64,000 nucleotides of DNA from Pyrenochaeta sp. MPI-SDFR-AT-0127. Its lineage: Eukaryota; Ascomycota; Dothideomycetes; Pleosporales; Cucurbitariaceae. The stretch is taken from positions 62,001 through 126,000 of the forward strand of contig JAGTJM010000029.1 in NCBI GenBank assembly GCA_020747015.1. Direction: 5' to 3'. Shown in pieces: positions 56,260-64,000 of this stretch. Below the pieces are notes generated by a model. It searched no databases. It was not told the DNA's origin and was given only the letters and a program-made list of their open reading frames with translations. A program made the translations under genes and the position numbers. The stretch's first letter is position 1, and each line of letters opens with the position of its first letter.

Positions 56260-58180
56260 ATGTCGCTCTCCCAGCGTGTAACCGCCATGGAGGAGCACGA
56301 GCCGTGGAGCAGAGAGGCGAGCCCAGACTCGCGACATCGCAAGCTGTCGTTCAACCCGGTAGGCACATGGACAGAAGCTACGGGCGAAGAAGCAACAATA
56401 GGCGCCTTCGAGGTGCCGAAATGGAAAAGACTGCGTATGTACACACGATTCGCATGGATTGTGAGGAGAAAAAAACTAATCGCAAGCAGTCCAGGTCTTC
56501 TTCGCCGTTATCTACTGCCTCTTCGCCGCCGGTGTCGTCTTTGGCTACGCGGCGATAAAGCCGGTGTTGCTGGAAGAGGGTGTTTACAGGGACCAATGTA
56601 CAAAGGAAGAGCTGGAACAGAAAGTCCCTGTGTGCTATGAACAGGAGTTACGGTATGTGATGATCAAGCTGCGCAGGACACGTGCGACGCTGATAAGAGA
56701 GCAGGCTCAACCTCATGTTCACAATCGCTGCAGTCTCCACGAACGTGGTTGCACTTCCTGTCGGCACAATCCTCGATCGCTTCGGACCGCGAGTATGCGG
56801 AATCATTGGCGCAATATCAATTACCATTGGCTCGCTGTTGTTTGCGTTTGCTAGCGAGCTTCCCATCGATGCCTACATACCGGGCTATTTTTTCATGGCA
56901 CTAGGCGGACCATTCATATTCATCTCATCTTTCCAGCTCAGCAACACGTTCCCACAATACTCTGGGCTCATCTTGGCTCTTTTGACCGGAGCTTTTGATA
57001 CCTCCAGCGCCATTTTCCTCGTCTATCGATTGATCTACCAGGGCACCAATAGTGGATTTGCGATCAAGAAGTTCTTCCTAATCTACCTCATAGTCCCGGC
57101 ATTCATCGCTATCGTCCAGATCTTCTTCATGCCCTCGGTTTCCTACAAGACCGTAGGCGAGCTTGTATCGCAGGCTGAAGAGGAACACGTTATCCATGAC
57201 TCAGACGATGAAATCGAAGACGCAGCGACAGTGCAGCGCCTGCAAGATGCTCGTCGAACGCACCGAGAAAGCATCGTCAGTGAAATCACATCATTGCTTG
57301 GCACCAAAGACGGTGCAGAGCAAGCAAAGGAGGAGGAAAAGAAGAAAAACACATCAGGCGTCTGGGGAGCCTTGCACGGCCGTACTGCTGCGCAACAGAT
57401 CCGGACACCATGGTTCATCCTCATCACGTTGTTCACGGTCCTTCAAATGACCAGGATCAACTACTTCGTCGCGACGATTCGAACACAATATACATATCTC
57501 TTCCACGACCTTGACAAAGCCGTCGAGATCAATAACTTTTTCGATGTCGCACTGCCCGTAGGCGGCGTCATATCTGTCCCCTTCATCGGCCTGCTCCTCG
57601 ACAACACGAGCACCACTTTCACACTTTCCCTGCTCGTCACGGTCGCAACCACAATCGGCGTCCTAGGCATCATTCCCCAGACATGGGCTGCATACGGGAA
57701 TGTCATTCTCTTCGTTCTCTACCGACCTCTTTACTACACGGCCGTCTCGTACGCCTCCCCCTTCCCCTTCTGCTCTGACAGCCAACAAGCTAACACCTCT
57801 ACAGCGACTACTCCGCCAAAGTCTTCGGCTTCGCCACCTTCGGCAAAGTCTACGGCCTCATCATCTGTCTTGCCGGCCTGCTCAACTTCTCCCAATCCGC
57901 CCTCGACGCCGCGACCCACAAGACGTTTAAGAACAACCCCGTCCCTATCAATGTCATCTTGCTCGGCGCAGCGTTGCTCGTTGGCATCGCACTGGTCGCG
58001 TTTGTGTGGAGGAAGAGCCATAAGATTCTGCGCGAGAACATCGAAGAGGAGGCAGAGGAAGCGAGGGAGGTGCTCATGCCCAATGCCAACCAAATCAGCG
58101 TCAGTGACTATGGCGCTATCAATGGCAATGGAAGTGCAAGCCCGAGCCCAAGTGAAGAGAACAGAGGAAGAAGGATGTAA
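56260..58180 (+). CDS. MFS transporter (Fmp42-like)
   Basis: Four exons, 56260-56434, 56490-56652, 56705-57748 and 57805-58180 (585 residues; introns 52-56 bp, in frame). After a ~55-residue hydrophilic N-terminus come twelve membrane helices in two halves. The first half includes FFAVIYCLFAAGVVFGYAAIK and, after the second splice, NLMFTIAAVSTNVVALPVG followed by LDRFGPRVCG, the MFS motif-A-like loop. A long acidic and charged central loop (~250-330, EEEHVIHDSDDE and KEEEKKKN) separates the halves. The pattern with the VQVFFAVIYCLFAAGVVFGY start and the FATFGKVYGL helix late in the protein fits the Fmp42 (YMR221C)-like group, related to amino-acid or vacuolar transporters. Substrate unknown. 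Confidence 0.85.
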
Positions 58181-58613
58181 AATTTCATGAGTGGTCGATA
58201 TAGTTGGCGCATCATTCTTCTTTCTGCACATCTTTTTATCGTTGCTTGAAAATTGTTCCTTCTGTCTTAATTCTGCGCTGTCAAGCATGCTATTGTTGTA
58301 TCGCATGGCAAAGGCGTTCCGGCGATGGACATCTTCTGGGGAATGTATTTTGCTTCTCCTTGCTTCATCATAGCTGAGGTGTTCTATCGTGTCTACTTGT
58401 CGCGCAAATATTCTTCTAGCATTTAGTTTGCAGCAAGCGCTGGTAGGAAAACGCTTCAACTCGGACTAAGATTGTATGTTTATGGGGCTAGAGAAAGAAT
58501 GTATATATGAATGCACATATATGTAGATGACAAGAAAGAGGAAAAAAAAACATGTCAAGGATTTGGAAAGAGATTTTAGATTTTACTAAGATTATTCTTA
58601 CTAAACATCTTAC
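58181..58613. other. convergent 3' intergenic region
   Basis: 433 bases between the MFS gene and the converging Nudix gene. AT-rich with an A-run near 58541; no gene. Confidence 0.5.
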
Positions 58614-60031
58614 TCACAACTTGCCCTTCACTGCGTCGCTCTCCTTACCCAATACCTCCTCCCTTCTCCGTACATCAACATCCCTCGGCCCTTCTCCCTT
58701 GAATTTAGTCGTAACGACCCACTCCCGAATACCCCTCCTGCCCTGACCCTGGCTCTCAACCTCCTTGCCCGGCCTATCTAGCGTCAAGACAGCAGTGAAC
58801 TTATCCACTCCACCCACACCGTCCTGTGACTTTTCACCATAATCGCCTTTACCCAGCACAATGGGCGAAATACAGGCTTCTGCGAATGACACCTCTGGCG
58901 CGCCATTGTAAGTGCGGGGTTTATTGAGGAAGTCTAGACAGCGCTCGCGCTCGGTTTGTAGTTCCGAAATTGATGGAATCGGGCTGCTCGGTCCGGTCAC
59001 CGTCGAGCTGAGATATGGTGAGAGCATTAGCATGAGGAAGAACTGAGGTGGGAAGAGGATGATGCGATTTTGGCGTGCTAAGTCGATCCACTTGTTTGGC
59101 GGTAAGAACCTTGCGGCCGTATGCTCAATGCCGCCATCGTGCGTGGGGTTTGGTATGACAATCTCATCTTCTTCTTCTAGACCTGACGATGGTGGTGTCC
59201 CCTTCGGCGCGGCGTGCTTGGTTGGTGAAATTGAGCCTAGCGGGAGGAAGTAGATGTACATCTGGGTGCTGAAGCGCTTGGGGACGTTGGGAGGCGTGAC
59301 CCAGCGCGTGAATGGGATCAATCCTTCTGTGTCTGGCTCTGCACCCCATTTCTCGAGAAGTTCACCCATTTTGACTTTGCCGGCGTGGACAGCTTTCCTT
59401 CCTTCCTCTCGCTCCTCATCACTTATCTCGGTGAACAGCTTGCCAGTCTTCTTTGACTTCGCCAAGAGGATGCCAGACTCTTCGAATGTCTCGCGGACAG
59501 CTGCAAGCCGGTATGCGGGGCCATCTTGGTGCCTGCCAGGGTCGTCCACGTCTGGTATCTTGCCGTCATGCGTTTTGGATAGGGCACCGCCAGGGAAAAC
59601 GTGCGCAGACGCGAAGCTGGAAGCTTTGGAGACGCGACGGAGGAGTAAAATTTGGTTTGTGGGGGATATCAGGAGGACACTGACTATTGTTTAGTAAACG
59701 TGAACTTTTAGAGAGATGATTCGTAGTCTGGACAGTAGACCACGCACCTCGCGCTCGGCCGTGGAACCGGTGGAGTCTTTGGTGGGTTCTTCAGCGGTTT
59801 GTGATCTGCTGGAGTCGACATGTTGCGTTTCTGTGTTCTATTTTCTCTTTGTACGGTGAGTAGCTGATACCCAGTGCTTCGCAGAGCAATTGCAGTCCGT
59901 GTGTGAAGATTCCTTCCGTGCTTTGACTGCCCCAGAGACGCAACTGTTGAGTATGCGAGGCACGATGAACGTCGGACAGCCGTCTTAGGTTCAATCAGGA
60001 AGAGTCGAGCGAAGGCACTCGGCTTTAGCAT
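58614..60031 (-). CDS. Nudix hydrolase (NUDT19-like), possible mitochondrial presequence
   Basis: Exon 2 is 59679-58614; exon 1 ends at 59748 and starts either at ATG 60031 (449 residues) or ATG 59821 (379 residues). The 68-bp intron uses the acceptor TAGTCAG at 59680, which alone keeps frame. The domain opens with VLLISPTNQILLLRR, has SAHVFPGGAL, and a Nudix box AYRLAAVRETFEESGILL whose REx2EExG core is intact. It then runs on with large insertions, as in the NUDT19 group of coenzyme A or nucleotide diphosphatases. The 70 residues between the two starts are rich in Arg, Ser, Ala and Leu with very few acids, as a mitochondrial presequence would be. The C-terminus is GKL, a weak match to a peroxisomal signal. 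Location is thus open. Confidence 0.85.
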
Positions 60032-60421
60032 ATTTTACCCCAAGATGTGTCGGCAAAGCGGGTTGGTGGCGCGCCATCATGTGTGATGAAAGATGGTTGG
60101 ACGCGGGGAGATGCCGAGGTTGCGGGGACAAGCTTGTCCAGAGTGACATCGTTGACAAGAGTCGGTCTTGGCGGATAAATCCAACGACGTGGTACGAACC
60201 GTCACAACAGGCAGCATTACTTCTTCCAAAGCAAGAAAAGCCAATGGACCTTACATTTATCAAATGAACGAAGTTCGTGGTATTATACTTTTTGCTCCTA
60301 ACCATCTCTCTCTACATAACCATCAATCGTCTTCACATGTTCATAAATGGGAATAACTGAAGCAACCGTGCCCACGAACGCCCTTTTTAATGCATGATCA
60401 TAAACCTCGTCGCATCAAGAT

Positions 60422-62439
60422 CTACGAGTATAGCTTCTTGTCGAAGCTATGCAGTCCATGAACACCTCCTTCAGCCTGCGCACTCGCAGTTCGTAGCTCG
60501 AACCTCACGCTGCCATTTGTGACACCCTCGCGTAGCTCTGTAATGCTCTTGATACCAATGTCCTGCAGCGAGTGCTGAACACCAGCCATGAGATATGGGA
60601 CGAACTTGGTAATGGACCCTCGATCCTGAACAGATCCCGAAACGCCTTGAGCGACCAGAACGCGATCACCTTCTGAGAAGTAGCGCGCAGTACCTGCGTT
60701 GCTCGCCTTTGCGTCTTTACTACCGGCTCCAGCCTTCTTGTCTTCCATGGCGGCAATGCTGCCCATGCCACGGTAAGCCTTGACGAGTTGACCGTCACGG
60801 CTGACGAAGTACTCTCCAGGGGACTCAGTGGTACCAGCAAGAAGACCACCCATCATCACTGTGGAGGCGCCCATGGCAAGGCCCTTGACAATATGACCTA
60901 CGTTCTGAATACCGCCATCGGCAATACAGGGCACACCGAAACGCTTGGCGAAAGATGTGACGTTGTAGACAGATGTGGCTTGAGGTCTGCCAACAGCCAT
61001 GACTTCCTGGGTAATGCAGGCGCTTCCGCTGCCCATACCAATTCGGAGACCGTCAGCACCCGCGGCAATGAGTGCAGCAGCTTGCTCGCGGGTAACGACG
61101 TTGCCACCAATTACGTCGAGTTGGGGATACGTCTCTTTGATATACTTGATCATCTCAACCTGGTACATGCTGTTACCCTGGCTACTGTCGAGGACGACAA
61201 TGTCGAGGCCAGCGTCTACAAGCTTCTGTAGGCGGTTCTTGTCCTCCGGTCGGGTGCCGATGGCAGCCGCAGCAATGAGCTGCTTGGAGTGAGGAAGCTT
61301 AGAAGCAAGTGGGAAATTCAGATTCTTCATCAAGTCAGAGCGCGACAGAAGCGCAATCAGGTTGCCGTTCTCATCTACGATGGGTAGTTTGCCCTTCTTC
61401 GACTTGTTCAGAATATCATTGGCCTCCTTGAGTTCGACACCGTGACGAGCGGTAACGAGATCAGTGGACATGACAGCAGTGACTGGGTCGTCTAGCTTGT
61501 CATGGAACTGAATATCTCGGGGAGTGATGATTCCAACGAGCTTTGAGCGAAGGGTACCATTCTCTGCAATCATTTGTCAGCGATTGCGACCATTTTTCGT
61601 ATAAGAATAAACAGCAGATAAAAAACAGGATCAGAAAGACTTGGCTCCACAGCACGACGGAATCGTTGCGGATGAACGAAAGTTATAATAAGAAGGTTGT
61701 TCATCATAAAGAAAATCGCATAGTAGTAAATTGGGGCTTGCTTACCGGTGACTGGGAAACCGCCAAAGCCCCACTGAGCCTTGAGTGCCTTCGCTTCCTC
61801 AACAGTTGTCTTAGGCGAGATGACGACAGGATCAAGAATGAAGCCATTCTCGAAACGCTTAACCTTGCGCACCATCTCGGCCTGGTCTTCTTGAGAGCAG
61901 TTGTGGTGAATGACACCCAGTCCACCTAGCAATGCAATGTGGATGGCCATATTATGCTCGGTGACAGTGTCCATGGGCGAAGAGACAAATGGAGTTTTAA
62001 GGGTGATGCGCTTCGTGATTGGGGTATCGAGGGTGACTTCGGCGGCGGGGAAGCCTAGATACAGGTTAGGATGCTGTACCAAGACGCATCATATGCTGAT
62101 TTGAAAGTGCGAGACTCTTCATTTGAAAATTGGTGGCAAGCAAACTTGGCGAATGTCTACAGAGACCCCTCTGAAAGTGAAGCGTATTCAAGTGGGTATC
62201 GAGCCGTGTTACGACAGAATGCTGAATGGCTCTGAACGCGAGGGCAACGCACCAATATAGCCAGGAAGTACCAGGAAGTCATTGTAGGTCAAACCGCCAT
62301 TCTTCTTGGAGTCAATGAGCGTCTGAATGTCGATTCCGTCGCGCTCCGGATACTCGTTCTTGAGTATCTCGAGAGCCTTGGAAAAGTCCAGAGCATCAGC
62401 AGCGGTATTGGCCATGGCGTCGCCGTTGGAGATGGGCAT
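60422..62439 (-). CDS. IMD: inosine-5'-monophosphate dehydrogenase
   Basis: Three exons, 62439-62253, 62054-61746 and 61563-60422 (545 residues, in frame). Introns are long for this window, 198 and 182 bp. The start of the TIM barrel has LTYNDFLVLPGYIGF across the first splice, and TPFVSSPMDTVTE. Two CBS domains occupy ~120-250 (TVEEAKALK... and LVTARHGVELKEANDILN). The catalytic loop GSGSACITQEV has Cys at ~348, and the flap has RYFSEGDRVLVAQGV with its Arg-Tyr pair. The enzyme converts IMP to XMP with NAD, the first committed step of GTP synthesis, and is the target of mycophenolic acid. IMD is the yeast family name. No sign of a second, resistance-type copy or of a biosynthetic cluster next to it. 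Confidence 0.95.
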
Positions 62440-63538
62440 GCTTCAAGAAAAAAAAAGCTTCTCGAGGAACAGAGAAGTGTATTGGAAGGTTGACTGAACG
62501 AAACAGACCGTAGTGCTTTGGTAAAGGACTGTGGCCGGGGAAAGAAGCGGGCTTTCCCAAGAGAAAGAAAAGTTCGAACAGAATCGAGCCACGGAAAGAA
62601 TTTCTGTGGGTTGTGTCGCCAAGCAAAGGTGGCTCATGTGACCCCGCCTCTAGCGTGTTTTGAGCGTGGAACAACAAGACGCGTCCCAGAGTTGAAGGTG
62701 TACGACAAAAGCGTCTACAGCATGGTTAGTCGATTGGCTGCTAGGACTGTACGTGGTGCATTGGTCGCGTTTTCGCAGGTCAGCTGATGCCAACCTGGAT
62801 CAGGCAGAGGTGTGGTTGAACAGGAGAGGGCGGTAGTCGCATGATATTGTAGATACCACTTTCTCAGGGCGCCTCCCGATAGACACTGGGCTGAAATGAT
62901 TCAAGCTGGGTGTGATGAAACATGCTCTCTTTGGTGGAGAGACTGCAGGTGTTGCGATGGCTGGCGATATAAGGGGTCAATGGGTGGGCAAGCTTAGCCA
63001 TGGGAGAGTGCGCGAGCAGCCCATCAGCGGCAGAGGGACGGACAAGAAAGTAAGGCCGAGAACAAGAATCGATGGCGCTGGCCTTGTTTCGGGAGACTCG
63101 AGGCGGCTCTGACGTGACTTGGGGGGAGGATGATTTTCGTGGCGCGGAGATCGCTCCCTGGGCCGGCGTAACCACAACAACAGACCTGGGCAGCCCTCGT
63201 AAACACTGGCAAACGCTCGGACTCCACACATCCAATTCCAGCGTCAACGCCGCAGCGACTTCCACACACCATCCCAATTTCACATTCCGCATTACTTTCT
63301 TTGACCGTGCAGTGCAAAGCTGCCGGCTCGGTCTTTGGCCCTCTTGAACAGACTTTTTGCCAGTCTGTTGGGGTTTGTTCACGCAGGCAGGCGCCTCCAT
63401 CTTACTAGTAATTTGCGGTCTCAATATCGGCCTCTGCGACTTCAACCACGGCGAGAATCGACACTCCATCCTCCGACTTGTACAACATATGCCGTGTAGA
63501 GTTGGGTCGCAGTATCGCCCTCGACTGCCGCGCTCGCA
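62440..63538. other. divergent intergenic region
   Basis: About 1.1 kb between the IMPDH start and the partial gene at the right edge. Short overlapping frames, GC-rich; likely two promoters and long leaders. Nothing else supported. Confidence 0.5.
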
Positions 63539-64000
63539 ATGAGCTACCTCTCCACCACCCCGCGAACAAGACTCGGGCATCCCGCAACATCGCCCTCCCC
63601 GCTCCGCCAGTACTCCACCGCATCCAACGGCTCATCGGCATCTTCTAATGGCACAAACCAATACCCGCCCAGCCGTTCAAGTACACAGTCCAGCAACGGC
63701 TCCAATGGCTTTGGCTCCCTAGGACACCGTCGTGGCCAAAGTGAGGCCACGGGACTCTCACAGCCGCGATCAGAAGACTACTTTGGGTCAGAAGAGACAA
63801 ACTCAGGGAGCGCATATTCGAGCATGCGCAAAGCATTGCGACCGCTGCAACAGGTTCCGCAGAGCACGCCAATACCAGAAAAGCCTTCGCGCCCAGCGAC
63901 AGACAGCCCAACGCATGGCCATGTCCGATCACAGAGTGTCGAGAACATTCGATACTCGCCATATGACGGTTCCGTGTCTCCTCCGTCGAAGCCACGTCCA
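63539..64000 (+). CDS. N-terminal part of a Ser/Pro-rich protein, cut by the window end
   Basis: Open for 154 codons from ATG 63539 (context ctcgcaATGAGC) to the last base without a stop. The N-terminus is low in complexity and rich in Ser, Pro, Asn, Gly and Arg, with LGHRRGQSEATG and HVRSQSVENIRYSPYDGS segments that look like phosphorylation or 14-3-3-type sites. It is probably the disordered lead of a larger regulatory or scaffold protein. I do not recognise it. The codon pattern (high GC in third positions) and absence of stops over 460 bases support coding. Confidence 0.65.
   Translation, partial: MSYLSTTPRTRLGHPATSPSPLRQYSTASNGSSASSNGTNQYPPSRSSTQSSNGSNGFGSLGHRRGQSEATGLSQPRSEDYFGSEETNSGSAYSSMRKALRPLQQVPQSTPIPEKPSRPATDSPTHGHVRSQSVENIRYSPYDGSVSPPSKPRP

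Overview
The window looks like a piece of a filamentous ascomycete (Pezizomycotina) chromosome, most likely a dothideomycete of the Pleosporales type. Genes have short GT-AG introns (mostly 44-60 bp). Many families are typical of Pezizomycotina: Clr5-ankyrin, NmrA-like, DUF3405, DUF4360, PaxM-like flavin monooxygenase and LicD/Mnn4-like. Housekeeping genes are standard eukaryotic ones. The lineage call is an inference from gene content, since no rRNA or marker locus is present. No tRNA, CRISPR array or intact transposon was recognised.

Layout. 0-9 kb is a sparse accessory stretch: a small secreted cysteine protein (1863-2216), a Clr5-ankyrin protein (2691-4923) and a secreted tandem-GH43 glycosidase (6425-8446). 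9.4-20.4 kb is conserved: a ubiquitin-like-fold protein, a Tim17/TIMMDC1-like membrane protein, cytosolic Phe-tRNA synthetase alpha, a DUF3405 type II membrane protein and a LicD-like protein. 22-38.4 kb is an accessory island with long gene-poor gaps. It holds an NmrA-like protein, a Zn2Cys6 regulator, a flavin monooxygenase with a one-base frameshift, a decayed saccharopine dehydrogenase, an SDR, a formate/nitrite-type channel and a quinone-oxidoreductase-like MDR enzyme. 39-64 kb is mostly housekeeping: kinesin-8, secreted DUF4360 protein, MsrA, a GFA-family protein, an amidase, a MARVEL-like protein, a second NmrA-like protein, an MFS transporter, a Nudix hydrolase, IMP dehydrogenase and the 5' end of one more gene.

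For the spliced genes I placed introns by hand at consensus sites. Summed exon lengths are divisible by three for Clr5-ankyrin, PheRS, DUF3405, the Zn2Cys6 factor, MDR, kinesin, DUF4360, MsrA, GFA, amidase, MARVEL, MFS, Nudix and IMPDH. The one exception is the flavin monooxygenase, whose total is one base short; this agrees with a visible frame break.

The most interesting part is 25-38 kb. A pathway-type regulator, a PaxM-like monooxygenase, an SDR and an MDR lie close together with a saccharopine dehydrogenase relic, and two of these genes are broken. This suggests a specialised-metabolism locus that is being lost, though the genes could also be unrelated neighbours.
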